39,913 bases of DNA, taken from NCBI GenBank assembly GCA_028282245.1, contig JANQIL010000080.1, forward strand, positions 1-39,913. The letters run 5' to 3'. Source of the DNA: Magnetospira sp. GTDB lineage: Bacteria > Pseudomonadota > Alphaproteobacteria > Rhodospirillales > Magnetospiraceae. The notes below the pieces were generated by a model. The model was not told the DNA's origin, did no database searches, and saw only the letters and a list, made by a program, of their open reading frames with translations. The position numbers were made by a program, and so were the translations under genes. Below, piece by piece: positions 32,100 through 39,913 of the stretch. The stretch's first letter is position 1; every line of letters starts with the position of its first letter.

Positions 32100-33082
32100 A
32101 TTTCGAAACTCACCATCTTCGCCATCACCAGAACGCCCAATAGCAGGCTGGACAGCCCGACGCCGACCAGCACGAGGCCGCGCGGATCGGTGAACAGGGT
32201 CGACTCATAGCTCCAGTTGAGGGCCGAGATGATCCCGAACATGATGAACGGCAGCGACCCCAGGATCACCGCGCTGGCCCGCGCCTCCGAGGACATGGCC
32301 TTGATCTTGAGCTTCATCTGGCGGCGCTTGCGCAGGATGTCGGACAGATTGGCGAGGGTCTCGGCAAGGTTGCCGCCGGTCTCCTTCTGCACCGAAAGCG
32401 AGATCACGAAGAACTTGAACTCCGGGGTGTTCAGACGCCGCGCGGCATCCCAGAGCGCGTCCTCCAGGGTGCGCCCGAAACGCATGGTGTCGAACACCTT
32501 GCGGAACTCGACGCCGACCGGATCGGCCATCTCGCGCCCCACCGCGCCGATCGATTCGGTCACCGGCAGGCCGGAACGCAGGCCGCGCACGATCAGATCG
32601 ATGGAATCCGGAAACAGCGCGTTGAACCGCCCGATCCGCCGTTTCGCCATCTTCCCGACGACCCAGTTGGGAAGGCCGATTCCGGCGACCAGGGCAAGCG
32701 GCAGGGCGATCGCCGGCGGCAAGCCACCCAACCCGGCCAGGAGCCCGAAGGCGACCACGAACAGCACGACGTTGGTGACGATGTAGCTGCCGATGGAAAT
32801 GTTCCGCCCGGTCCGGTCCAATCGGTCGCGCAGGGCCGACGCGCGCGGCAGCAGGCCCTTGAGCGCCCGGTCCAGGGTCGGGAACGGGCCGTCCGTCTCG
32901 ACGCGCCGGACCGTCAGCCGGGCCGCGTCGACGGCCGGCTTCAATCCGTGCGCGCGGCGATTGATCGCCTCGGCGCGGCGCGACAGGGCGCGCCGCGACG
33001 CGCCGCCCGACCGCGCGGCCAGAACCAGAATCATCAGGGTTGCCGCGACGCCGATGAACAGAACGAGTTCGCCGCCGTTCAT
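32096..33082 (-). CDS. tadB: TadB, inner-membrane platform protein of the Tad pilus
   Basis: The 328-residue product is the second platform protein. Membrane segments are seen at the N-terminus (residues 5-22), around 98-135 and at the end. The F domain reads FPDSIDLIVRGLRSGLPVTESI, RMRFG-type motif DTMRFGRTLEDAL, and SVQKETGGNLAETLANLSDILRKRR. Both junctions are 4-nt ATGA overlaps, which suggests equal synthesis of TadA/CpaF, TadB and TadC. Confidence 0.94.
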   Translation of the reverse strand: MNGGELVLFIGVAATLMILVLAARSGGASRRALSRRAEAINRRAHGLKPAVDAARLTVRRVETDGPFPTLDRALKGLLPRASALRDRLDRTGRNISIGSYIVTNVVLFVVAFGLLAGLGGLPPAIALPLALVAGIGLPNWVVGKMAKRRIGRFNALFPDSIDLIVRGLRSGLPVTESIGAVGREMADPVGVEFRKVFDTMRFGRTLEDALWDAARRLNTPEFKFFVISLSVQKETGGNLAETLANLSDILRKRRQMKLKIKAMSSEARASAVILGSLPFIMFGIISALNWSYESTLFTDPRGLVLVGVGLSSLLLGVLVMAKMVSFEI

Positions 33083-34683
33083 CCCATCGCCTCCATGACC
33101 GCCCGGTCGAGTCCGAAATACTTCGCCTTGGGCAGGAAGTGCGGCCGCAGCCCCGTCGATTCGAAACGCCCGGCCAGCTTGCCGTCGGCGCCCTCGCCCT
33201 CGTAGACGAAGGTGAACAGATCCTGGGTGGTGACCACCTCGCCCTCCATGCCGACCACCTCGGTGACGTGGGTGATGCGGCGCATGCCGTCGCGCATGCG
33301 GCTGACCTGAACGATCATGTGAACGGCGCTGGCGATCTGCGCCCGCACCGCCTCGTGCGGCAGCTTCACGCCGGTCATCGCGACCATGTTTTCCAGACGG
33401 GTCAGGCCCTCGCGCGGGTTGTTGGCATGGATGGTGCCGAGCGAGCCGTCGTGGCCGGTGTTCATGGCCTGCAACATGTCGAGGGCCTCGCCGGCCCGGA
33501 TCTCGCCCAGGATGATCCGGTCGGGGCGCATGCGCAGGGCGTTCTTGACCAGATCGCGTTGGGCGATCTCGCCCTGCCCCTCCAGGTTCGGCGGCCGGGT
33601 CTCCAGGCGCACCACGTGCGGCTGTTGCAACTGAAGTTCCGCCGCGTCCTCGATGGTGACGATCCGCTCGCCGTCGTCGATCATCCGGGACAACGCATTG
33701 AGCAGGGTCGTCTTGCCCGAGCCGGTGCCGCCCGAGATCAGGATGTTGAGGCGGGCCCGCGAGGCGATGCGCAGCACCGTCGCCATTTCCGGCGACAGGT
33801 TGCCGTTGGCCTCCATGATGTCGAGGGTGATCTTCTTCTTGGCGAATTTACGGATCGAGATCGACGGTCCGTCGATGGCGAGCGGCGGGATGATGATATT
33901 GACGCGCGACCCGTCGGCCAGCCGCGCGTCGACCAGCGGCGAGCTCTCGTCGACCCGCCGCCCGATCTGCGAGACGATGCGGGTGGCGATGTTCATCACG
34001 TGGGCGTCGTCGCGGAACCGGACGTCGGAGAGCACCAGCTTGCCCTTGCGCTCGACGTAGACCTGCCGGGGGCCGTTGACCATGATGTCGGTCACCGCCT
34101 CGTCGGCCAGCAAGGGCTCCAGCGGCCCCAGGCCCAGCATGTCGTTGAGCAGCACCGTGACCAATTCGCGCTGTTCGAGCGAATTGAGTTGCAGCTTCCT
34201 CTCGGCCAGGATTTCGCCGACGATGTCGCCCACCTGATGGGCCAGATCGCCGCGCGGCAGATCGGAGGCCTTTGAGACGTCGATGCGCTCCAGCAGCAGC
34301 GGCTGCACCTGTTCCTTGGCCAGGCTCACCGGGTCCCGCGCCCGAGACCGTTCGTCGGCCGCCGCCCGCGCCCGGGCCAGCCGGCCGTTGATCAACGCGG
34401 TCACCGCGTCGCGATGCGCCGTGCCCTCGGGCGGCGCGCCGGCGGCCGCCTCGTCGAGCAGGTCGGCGATCCGCCCGGCCAGTTCGCCGCGCGTCATCGC
34501 CAATGCCTCGGCGTCGTCGATGCGCGCCATCACCAGCGGCTCGGCCATTGCCACCGCCGCCGCGACCCGGGCCTCGAGATCGGCGTCGTCCGGCGCCTCC
34601 GGCGGCGGCGCGGCGCGGCGGGCCGGCTGCTCGGCGCGCAACGGAACCACCGTCTCCGTGATCTCCTGGCGTCGCCCGAACAT
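33079..34683 (-). CDS. cpaF: CpaF/TadA pilus assembly ATPase with duplicated N-terminal domain
   Basis: CpaF is the bifunctional secretion ATPase that powers Flp pilus extension and retraction. The ATPase core has Walker [10 protein letters not shown] (318-326), the Asp box [14 protein letters not shown], Walker B/His-box [21 protein letters not shown] and [12 protein letters not shown]. The N-terminal helical domain (126-183) is preceded by a weaker copy of itself at about 47-102: P-L-x-x-x-R-I-D, A, R-G-x-L-A, D and E recur at a constant offset of 79 residues. This makes it 534 residues, longer than typical CpaF (about 430-500). Its ATG shares a base with the cpaE stop (TGATG). Confidence 0.95.
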   Translation of the reverse strand: MFGRRQEITETVVPLRAEQPARRAAPPPEAPDDADLEARVAAAVAMAEPLVMARIDDAEALAMTRGELAGRIADLLDEAAAGAPPEGTAHRDAVTALINGRLARARAAADERSRARDPVSLAKEQVQPLLLERIDVSKASDLPRGDLAHQVGDIVGEILAERKLQLNSLEQRELVTVLLNDMLGLGPLEPLLADEAVTDIMVNGPRQVYVERKGKLVLSDVRFRDDAHVMNIATRIVSQIGRRVDESSPLVDARLADGSRVNIIIPPLAIDGPSISIRKFAKKKITLDIMEANGNLSPEMATVLRIASRARLNILISGGTGSGKTTLLNALSRMIDDGERIVTIEDAAELQLQQPHVVRLETRPPNLEGQGEIAQRDLVKNALRMRPDRIILGEIRAGEALDMLQAMNTGHDGSLGTIHANNPREGLTRLENMVAMTGVKLPHEAVRAQIASAVHMIVQVSRMRDGMRRITHVTEVVGMEGEVVTTQDLFTFVYEGEGADGKLAGRFESTGLRPHFLPKAKYFGLDRAVMEAMG

Positions 34684-35906
34684 CAGGCCACCTTTCGGGC
34701 GCGCAGACGCGACAGCAGCGACGGCGCCGTGGTATCGACGGACACCGGATCGACCCGGCGGGCAAGCTCGGCCAACGCGGCCACCGCCTTCGACTTGCGG
34801 GCGATCTCCGGGGCCGCCTTGCCCTGGTTCGCGCTTTCCATGAAGGTGGCGACGTCGAACGGCACCGCGAGGTCGATCCTCGTCTCGACACCCTTCTCGA
34901 AGGCGCTTCTCGGCATTTCGCCGCGCCCCAGAAGGCCGACCCGATTGACGACCAGGTGGAGACGGCTGTCGGGCGCCGCCTTGGCCAGGTACTCGCGCAG
35001 CCGCAGCATGTCGCGCATCCCGGCCAGCGACAGATCGCCGACCAGCACCAGATCGCTTGCCGCGCCGGCCACGCCGCCGCCGGCCAGGGCGGCGCGCGGC
35101 AGGTCGACGACGACGCGCTCGAACGACTGGCGCATCTTCTCCAGGAGCAGATCCACGGCGTCCGGGTCCGGCCGGATGGCGCGCGACATGTCCTCCTCGG
35201 TGTCGAGCACGAACAGCCGCTCGCCGACCCGAACCGCCGCCCGCTCGATGAACAGGCCATCGATGCGGTTCGGCGTTTCGAGGGCTTCCCGGAATCCGCG
35301 ACCGGGTTCCAGGTCGAGGGCCAGCGCCGTGGTTCCGAAGTAGAGGTCGAGATCGACCAGGGCGGTGCGGCGCCGATGGTCGTTGGCCAGCATCCAGGCC
35401 AGATTGACCGCCAGCGTGGTGGCCCCGACGCCGCCGCGCGCGCCGACCACCGCGACCAGCCGCGAGTCGTTTTCCGCGCCGTCGCCATCGTCCGGGGTCG
35501 GGGCCGCCCGCGGGCGGTCGAGAGCGGCCGCCAGCGCGTCGGCGATCACCGGCTTCAGGAGATAGTCCTCGACTCCCATGTCGCGCAGGGTCCGGTAGAG
35601 GTTCACGTCGTTCACGGTGCCGAGCGCGATGACCCGGGTCCCGGGATCGCAGACCTCGGCCAGCGCGCCCAGGTCGGCGGCCGGATCGGCCGAGTCGGCG
35701 AGATCGACGACCAGCAGCGGCGGCGTCCGCGCGTGGGCCAGCAGGGCCGCCGCGTCGGCCGGGCCGCCGCGTCGCACCACGTCGTCCGGCCAGCCGCGCT
35801 CGGTGGTCAGCCGCAGCAGACTCCGCGCCGTCACGTCGTCGGAAACAACGGCAGGGGCCGGCAGCGGCTCGGTGGACGGGGATGGTTTCCTGAAGGGCAT
35901 GCCCAT
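34683..35906 (-). CDS. cpaE: CpaE/TadZ pilus localisation ATPase-like protein
   Basis: TadZ/CpaE proteins mark the pole where the Tad machine assembles. The 407-residue protein has a receiver-like N-terminal domain (about 20-130, with LLVVDLAD and a LLKPV ending) and a ParA/MinD-like domain from 147. The loop is GARGGVGATT (155-164), with Arg and Ala where ParA has lysines, which is the usual CpaE pattern. RTALVDLDLYFGTTALALDL follows. AGGAGG lies five bases before the ATG at 35906; the Met at 35900 is a less likely start. Confidence 0.93.
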   Translation of the reverse strand: MGMPFRKPSPSTEPLPAPAVVSDDVTARSLLRLTTERGWPDDVVRRGGPADAAALLAHARTPPLLVVDLADSADPAADLGALAEVCDPGTRVIALGTVNDVNLYRTLRDMGVEDYLLKPVIADALAAALDRPRAAPTPDDGDGAENDSRLVAVVGARGGVGATTLAVNLAWMLANDHRRRTALVDLDLYFGTTALALDLEPGRGFREALETPNRIDGLFIERAAVRVGERLFVLDTEEDMSRAIRPDPDAVDLLLEKMRQSFERVVVDLPRAALAGGGVAGAASDLVLVGDLSLAGMRDMLRLREYLAKAAPDSRLHLVVNRVGLLGRGEMPRSAFEKGVETRIDLAVPFDVATFMESANQGKAAPEIARKSKAVAALAELARRVDPVSVDTTAPSLLSRLRARKVA

Positions 35907-35915
35907 CGAATCCTC

Positions 35916-36656
35916 CTATTGGTCGCCGTCGGTTTTCGAGAAGGTGTAGGTCTTTCCGGTGTTGAGAATGGCGATCGGTTTCGTCTCGCCGGCCCGGTAG
36001 CGGGTGATCGACGCCGCCATGTAGCCGCCGTCGCCCGGTCCCATCGGACGCCCGGCCACCAGATGTCGCGGATCGGCCACCATCAGGCCCAGGTTGCTGG
36101 CGGTGGCGCAGCCCCAGTTGGCCCCCGGGCCGTTGGAGAAGATATTTCCCGGCTCGTCGCTCCAGTCCGGACAGGCCGGCAGGGTGACCAGATGGCGACG
36201 CACCCGCACCGACACGCCACCCGACGCCGGGCGCGCCGGATCGACGGCGAGGTAGGCCGGGACGCCGCCGTGCGCCAGGTAGCCCACCACCGCCTCGGCC
36301 CGCCGGCGGGCCAGCGGCGTCGGGTCGGCATGGACACCGATCTCGTCGACCTCGGTCGGCCGGACACGTCGCAGGAAATCATCGAGGGCCGCCATTTCGA
36401 CGCCGAGCAGGGAGGCATCGCCGGCCGCGAAGCCCACTTGATGGAGCATCTCCGTCGGCGTGACCTGAGCCGCCTTGCGCGGCTTGACGTTGTGCCAGTC
36501 CTCCACGTCGGCCTCCTGGCCGATCATGTAGGCGGCGCCGGCGACGGCGCCGGAGGCGAGCAGGGTCTCGCCTCCGCCGAGGGCGAAGCAGCCGGTGAGC
36601 GCGGCAAGGCAGGTAGCGGCGGCAACGACGGCGGGAATGCGCGGGGTCGGGGTCAT
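35916..36656 (-). CDS. cpaD: CpaD family pilus assembly lipoprotein
   Basis: The 246-residue product begins with a lipoprotein signal whose lipobox is LTGC (C23). The C-terminal half has the CpaD hallmark NWGCATASNLGLMVADPRHLV followed by GRPMGPGD. CpaD is an outer-membrane-attached partner of the secretin CpaC. The middle (TEVDEIGVHADPTPLARRRAEAV) resembles the OmpA-like fold of the family. It lies between cpaC (13 nt) and cpaE (9 nt). Confidence 0.92.
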   Translation of the reverse strand: MTPTPRIPAVVAAATCLAALTGCFALGGGETLLASGAVAGAAYMIGQEADVEDWHNVKPRKAAQVTPTEMLHQVGFAAGDASLLGVEMAALDDFLRRVRPTEVDEIGVHADPTPLARRRAEAVVGYLAHGGVPAYLAVDPARPASGGVSVRVRRHLVTLPACPDWSDEPGNIFSNGPGANWGCATASNLGLMVADPRHLVAGRPMGPGDGGYMAASITRYRAGETKPIAILNTGKTYTFSKTDGDQ

Positions 36657-36669
36657 GGCGGGCGTTTCC

Positions 36670-38130
36670 TCAGTCCAGGGTGAATCCGACCGGGCCGATC
36701 AGGCTGCGGCCGTCGCCGACCACGCTCACCGGACGTCCCGGAGCGCGGTTGCGCTTATGGGTGCCGCCGACCACCAGTCGCTCGATGTCGCTCGGCGGAT
36801 GGAAGCCGTCGACCGGCGAGGCGAGACGCGGCGCCGAGACCGGCTTCACGATGTACGGGGTCACGATGATCACCAGTTCGCTCTCGTCGCGCTGGAAGCG
36901 GTCCGACTGGAACAGGCGGCCCAGCACCGGCAGGTCGCCGAGGCCCGGGAACTTGGAAATGTCGTGGGTGACGTTGTTCTGCAACAGGCCGGCAATGGCG
37001 AAGCTCTGGCCGCTGCCCAGTTCCACCGTGGTCTCGGCGCGCCGGGTGGTGAGGGCCGGAACTTGCAGGGTGCCGCCGGCCAGCGGTATCGTGATCGCGC
37101 CGTTGGTGGTCAGTTGGCTGACCTCCGGCGCCACGTTCAGGCTGATACGGTCGCCGACGCTGGTCGGGGTGAACGCCAGGGCGACGCCGAACGGCTTGAA
37201 TTCGATGATGATGCGGTCGACCCCCTGGGGAATCATGACCGGGAACTCGCCACCGGCCAGGAAACTGGCCGTCTCGCCGGACATGGCGGTGAGGTTGGGT
37301 TCGGCCAGCACGGTGACCAGCCCCTCCTCCTCCAGGGCGTCGAGCACCGCGCCAACGTTCCATGCCCCCTCGGTGGCGCCAATGCCCGCGGTATGCTCGA
37401 TCACGTTGACGGTAAACGGATTGGTCGTGGCGAGACCGAGCGAGAAGGCGCCCAGCGAACCGACGATGTTCCAGTTGATGCCGAGTTGCTTGTCGACGCC
37501 GCGCGACACCTCGGCCACCCGGACCCGCAGGTTGACCTGATTGGGGGCCGTTACCTGAAGACGATTGATGACCATCGGCGTCTCGGTCTTGGTGGTCTTG
37601 GTGCCCTCGATGATCGAGGTCTCCTTCATGCCGGCGTAATGGCCGGCCAGCCGCTCCAGGTCCTGGGCGATCAGGGCCGAAGGCACGATGCCGTTCAGCA
37701 TGATCGCGTCGCCAACGCTGCTGACCACCACGTCGAGGTCGGGATACAGATCGGCGATGGTGCGCCGCAGGTCGGAAAGATTGTGATTGACCCGCACGTT
37801 CAGGTTGGCCAGCAGGCGCTCCCGCCCATCGACCGCGAACAGGGTGGTGTCGCCCGGCTTGCGGCCCATCAGGTAGACTAGGCGCGGCGACTTGACCTGG
37901 ATGTCGGCGATCTCCGGATCGGCCACGAACACGGTGGACGCCGGCGCCGGCAGACGCACCAGACGGCCCTTGTTGAGGTCGAGCGACACGTGATCGTCGG
38001 ACACCGCGACCAGCTGCGGCTCGGCGGCGCCCGCCGGCATCGAGGCGACGACAAGCGACATGCAGGCGACCAGCGCGGCGGCAATCAAAACCGCGGCGCG
38101 CGAAACGGTGTTGGAATACGCGGTCATCAT
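36670..38130 (-). CDS. cpaC: CpaC/RcpA outer-membrane secretin of the Tad pilus
   Basis: CpaC forms the outer-membrane channel for Flp pili. The 486-residue protein has a signal peptide cleaved near residue 36 (ASMPAGAAEP), a pilus secretin N-terminal domain with GRLVRLPAPASTVFVADPEIADIQV, a BON-like domain (about 110-170), and the secretin core with VNLRVRVAEVSRGVDKQLGINW, NVGAVLDALEEEGLVTVLAEPNL, GGEFPVMIP and FPGLGDLPVLGRLFQSD. GGAGG eight bases before the ATG at 38130 fixes the start. Upstream lies the palindromic element at 38149-38270. Confidence 0.95.
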   Translation of the reverse strand: MMTAYSNTVSRAAVLIAAALVACMSLVVASMPAGAAEPQLVAVSDDHVSLDLNKGRLVRLPAPASTVFVADPEIADIQVKSPRLVYLMGRKPGDTTLFAVDGRERLLANLNVRVNHNLSDLRRTIADLYPDLDVVVSSVGDAIMLNGIVPSALIAQDLERLAGHYAGMKETSIIEGTKTTKTETPMVINRLQVTAPNQVNLRVRVAEVSRGVDKQLGINWNIVGSLGAFSLGLATTNPFTVNVIEHTAGIGATEGAWNVGAVLDALEEEGLVTVLAEPNLTAMSGETASFLAGGEFPVMIPQGVDRIIIEFKPFGVALAFTPTSVGDRISLNVAPEVSQLTTNGAITIPLAGGTLQVPALTTRRAETTVELGSGQSFAIAGLLQNNVTHDISKFPGLGDLPVLGRLFQSDRFQRDESELVIIVTPYIVKPVSAPRLASPVDGFHPPSDIERLVVGGTHKRNRAPGRPVSVVGDGRSLIGPVGFTLD

Positions 38131-38148
38131 CGTTTTGTCCTCCGCGCC

Positions 38149-38270
38149 CTAGTGGATCGGATCCAAACGCTTGGTACCCAAGCTTTGGATCGGTCGATCC
38201 ACCAAGCTATTGATCCGGTGGTTCGATTCAGCCAACGGATGGGACTCATCCGTTGGCATCGAACCACTAG
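38149..38270. repeat. Nested palindromic element with CTAG ends (REP/MITE-like)
   Basis: The 122-bp element fills the cpaB-cpaC gap. Its ends are inverted: CTAGTGGATCGGATCCA at the left and CTAGTGGTTCGATGCCA (opposite strand) at the right, 13 of 17 matching. Inside are three palindromes. One is an 8+6-bp hairpin (GATCCAAA/TTTGGATC enclosing GCTTGG/CCAAGC, 38160-38191). The second is GGATCG-GT-CGATCC (38187-38200). The third is a long hairpin with 10-bp outer arms (38218-38227 and 38258-38267) and 11-bp inner arms GCCAACGGATG/CATCCGTTGGC. The right CTAG contains the TAG stop of cpaB. No second copy is seen in the window. Confidence 0.75.
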
Positions 38271-39115
38271 AACGCCGCCACGTCGGCCTGATTGCCGCGC
38301 AGCACGTTGATCTCGCGACCGCCCGCGCGGCCGCCGACGATACCGAACACCTGGGTGTCGAGCAGATAGCCCTTGCGACCCGGCGGGTCCGCGACGGCCA
38401 TCTCGGCGTCCTTGGCCAGGCTGCGCAGGCTGAGCGAGATGGCGCCCATTTGAAGGGCCAGGGCGATTCGCTCGGCCTGATCGGAGACCACCTCGACGGT
38501 CGCCGTCTTGGCGACGCTGATTTGACCGTCCGCCTGTTCCACCTTCTGGTCGATGGCCAGGATTCGCACGTCCCTGAGCAGGGTTCGGGTGGCATGGCGG
38601 CGATGCATCTCGCCCTCCCGGTCCTTGACCTGGAAGGTGACGGTCAACAACAGGTCCACCTTGTCGCCCGGAAACACGAAGCCGGAGATCCCGGAGGTGG
38701 CGTCGACCGGCACCGACACCGCGCGCTTGCCGGGAGTCAGCACGGCGGCCAGGAAGCCGCGCTCGCCCGGATGCACGACCTGGGCGGCGAGAATCGGCTG
38801 CCCCTCGGCGATGCCGCTACGTGCCACCGCGCCCTCGAAGGCGCCGACGGCGACCTCGCCCTCGACCGCGTAGGCGTCGATCACGCCGTCCTCGGGCCAT
38901 GCCCGCCAGGTCAGCATGTCCGGCTTGACGAAGGAGCCGGCGACGATCGGCTGCTTGGCGACCAGCACGTTGACCGCCTCGGTGGTCACCGTCTCGACGC
39001 GCACCTCGGGCGACAGGGCGGCCTTCTGGGCATTGATCCAGCCGCGCGCGAACAGGGCGGTCAATCCGGCCACGGCAAGGGCGGCCATCAGCAGGAGAAC
39101 GGTGCGCAGGGTCAT
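38267..39115 (-). CDS. cpaB: CpaB/RcpC pilus assembly protein
   Basis: CpaB is an inner-membrane-anchored periplasmic protein of the Tad system. The 282-residue product has an N-terminal anchor (LRTVLLLMAALAVAGLTALFA), an SAF domain (about 48-110, NVLVAKQPIVAGSFVKPDML) and the RcpC/CpaB domain with KRAVSVPVDATSGISGFVFPGDKVDLLLT. The ending INVLRGNQADVAAF is typical for the family, which normally has INVIRG near its C-terminus. Its TAG stop lies in the terminal CTAG of the palindromic element. The ATG overlaps the cpaA stop by 4 nt. Confidence 0.94.
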   Translation of the reverse strand: MTLRTVLLLMAALAVAGLTALFARGWINAQKAALSPEVRVETVTTEAVNVLVAKQPIVAGSFVKPDMLTWRAWPEDGVIDAYAVEGEVAVGAFEGAVARSGIAEGQPILAAQVVHPGERGFLAAVLTPGKRAVSVPVDATSGISGFVFPGDKVDLLLTVTFQVKDREGEMHRRHATRTLLRDVRILAIDQKVEQADGQISVAKTATVEVVSDQAERIALALQMGAISLSLRSLAKDAEMAVADPPGRKGYLLDTQVFGIVGGRAGGREINVLRGNQADVAAF

Positions 39116-39624
39116 GACACGGCTCCCCGCAGCAGGCCAACGCCGACGGCGCCGCCACCGGCCGCGATGGCCACCCCGTAGGGCAGGCAGTCGGCCAGCA
39201 GATGGTCGCGCGACCGGGTCCAGCCGATCCGCTCGAACATCCCGGCCACCGCGAGGCGGGCCGGCGACACGACCAGCAGGGCGAGCAGGCCGCCGGCCAG
39301 GCCGGTCACGACCAGAAGCTCGAAACCGCGCTCGGGGCCGGCCCAGACGGCGCAGGCGGCGAACAGTTTCGCGTCGCCGCCGCCAAGGCGGCCCAGGGAA
39401 AACAGGGCGAATCCGGCGGCCAGGGCCACGCCGCCGACCATCAGGCCGCCGGTCCAGTCGACCACCGCCGGGGCGGTCAGCACGTGAACGGGATACAGGG
39501 CAAGGATGGCGGCCGGAATCCAGTTGGGGATCCGGAACGCGCGCAGATCATGGGCCGCCGCCAGGGCGGCCAGGCCGAGCAGGGCGGCCACGGCAATCAG
39601 GTTCGGGGTCGGCGGTGTCAGCAT
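39112..39624 (-). CDS. cpaA: CpaA/TadV prepilin peptidase (A24 family)
   Basis: CpaA cleaves the leader of Flp prepilin. The 170-residue polytopic protein has both aspartates of the A24A aspartic protease family: D26 in AAHDLRAFRIPNW and D84 in GGGDAKLFAA. It is the short form without the N-methylation domain. The ATG at 39624 has only a poor ribosome site (GAGACCCCGATC), preceded by a GGGTCTC-type direct repeat at about 39630-39650. It is preceded by the 236-nt region that separates it from the pilin gene. Confidence 0.93.
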   Translation of the reverse strand: MLTPPTPNLIAVAALLGLAALAAAHDLRAFRIPNWIPAAILALYPVHVLTAPAVVDWTGGLMVGGVALAAGFALFSLGRLGGGDAKLFAACAVWAGPERGFELLVVTGLAGGLLALLVVSPARLAVAGMFERIGWTRSRDHLLADCLPYGVAIAAGGGAVGVGLLRGAVS

Positions 39625-39744
39625 GATCGGGGTCTCGGGGTCTCGGGGGGTCGTATGCTGAACGAGGACGATGGTTTTTTGTTTTTCTTCGGGGTGGCTC
39701 TCTGTCTTCCGTTCAACGGGGGCGGCTGTTCGATGTCCCGAAAC

Positions 39745-39769
39745 GGGAGGGGACTTGGCGTCCCCTCCC
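39745..39769 (-). terminator. Hairpin between pilin gene and cpaA
   Basis: A perfect 10-bp stem (GGGAGGGGAC / GTCCCCTCCC) with a 5-nt loop lies about 90 nt after the pilin stop and 120 nt before cpaA. The minus-strand transcript has only GTTT after it, so it is a likely attenuator or mRNA 3' stabiliser that lets pilin exceed the machinery genes. The rest of 39625-39860 holds no gene. Confidence 0.5.
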
Positions 39770-39860
39770 TGGAGGCATTCCCATCGGGTCGTGGGATCGG
39801 GTTTGGTCTATGGGGCGGGTTGCCTCCTCGCGTCGGGTCGAGGGTGGAGCAATCTCCCGA

Positions 39861-39913
39861 CTAGTTGACGGCGTTGGCGAGCTGGCCGGACACCGCCTGG
39901 AACATCAGCTCCA
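39861..39913 (-). CDS. Probable Flp-type pilin, C-terminal end only
   Basis: The minus-strand frame reads ELMFQAVSGQLANAVN then TAG, and continues past the right edge. A short hydrophobic/polar C-terminus of this kind fits an Flp/PilA pilin, and a pilin gene is expected directly before cpaA. With only 16 residues visible, the call rests mostly on gene order. Confidence 0.5.
   Translation of the reverse strand, partial: ELMFQAVSGQLANAVN

Overview
The window is a GC-rich stretch of a purple phototrophic alphaproteobacterium, most likely Rhodospirillales-like. It carries much of a photosynthesis gene cluster, a conserved housekeeping block (rpmH-rnpA-yidD-yidC) and a complete Tad/Cpa pilus assembly locus. 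All names come from reading the translated proteins; no database search was possible.

Layout. (1) 1-300: the tail of a phage-type 3TM holin, closed by a 12-bp-stem hairpin. (2) 299-6708, minus strand: aerR-ppsR, the B12-binding antirepressor and the PAS/Fis repressor of photosynthesis genes, then bchG-(LhaA-family transporter)-bchP-tspO, the end of bacteriochlorophyll synthesis (phytyl/geranylgeranyl attachment and reduction). (3) 6709-7089: a divergent control region. (4) 7090-21289, plus strand: one tightly packed 14-kb run bchF-bchN-bchB-bchH-bchL-bchM-lhaA-puhA-puhB-puhC-puhE-bchJ. It covers Mg chelatase H, Mg-protoporphyrin methyltransferase, the dark-operative protochlorophyllide reductase (BchLNB), vinyl hydration, the reaction-centre H subunit and its assembly factors. 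(5) 21313-25755, minus strand: a TVP38/TMEM64 membrane protein, a flavin disulfide oxidoreductase, a sensor kinase and a trans-aconitate methyltransferase, joined by ATGA overlaps. (6) 25921-28481, plus strand: rpmH-rnpA-yidD-yidC. (7) 28515-30749, minus strand: a chemoreceptor preceded by a strikingly AT-rich promoter region. (8) 31113-39913, minus strand: flp (partial)-cpaA-cpaB-cpaC-cpaD-cpaE-cpaF-tadB-tadC.

Regulation. The bchF and bchG promoters each have an 18-bp near-palindrome of the same form, CGT-N12-ACA, lying over the -35 element. It is one base from the TGT-N12-ACA site bound by PpsR/CrtJ, and the repressor and its antirepressor are encoded between the two promoters. This looks like a compact local circuit that controls both arms of the cluster.

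Most unusual points: an N-terminal extension of about 125 residues on BchF with a duplicated CPW-x-AHAG module; a 122-bp nested palindromic element between cpaB and cpaC whose end supplies the cpaB stop codon; a duplicated N-terminal helical domain in CpaF; a bchG promoter placed so that its mRNA would be nearly leaderless; a PpsR lacking the N-terminal redox cysteine region; and no acsF between puhC and puhE.
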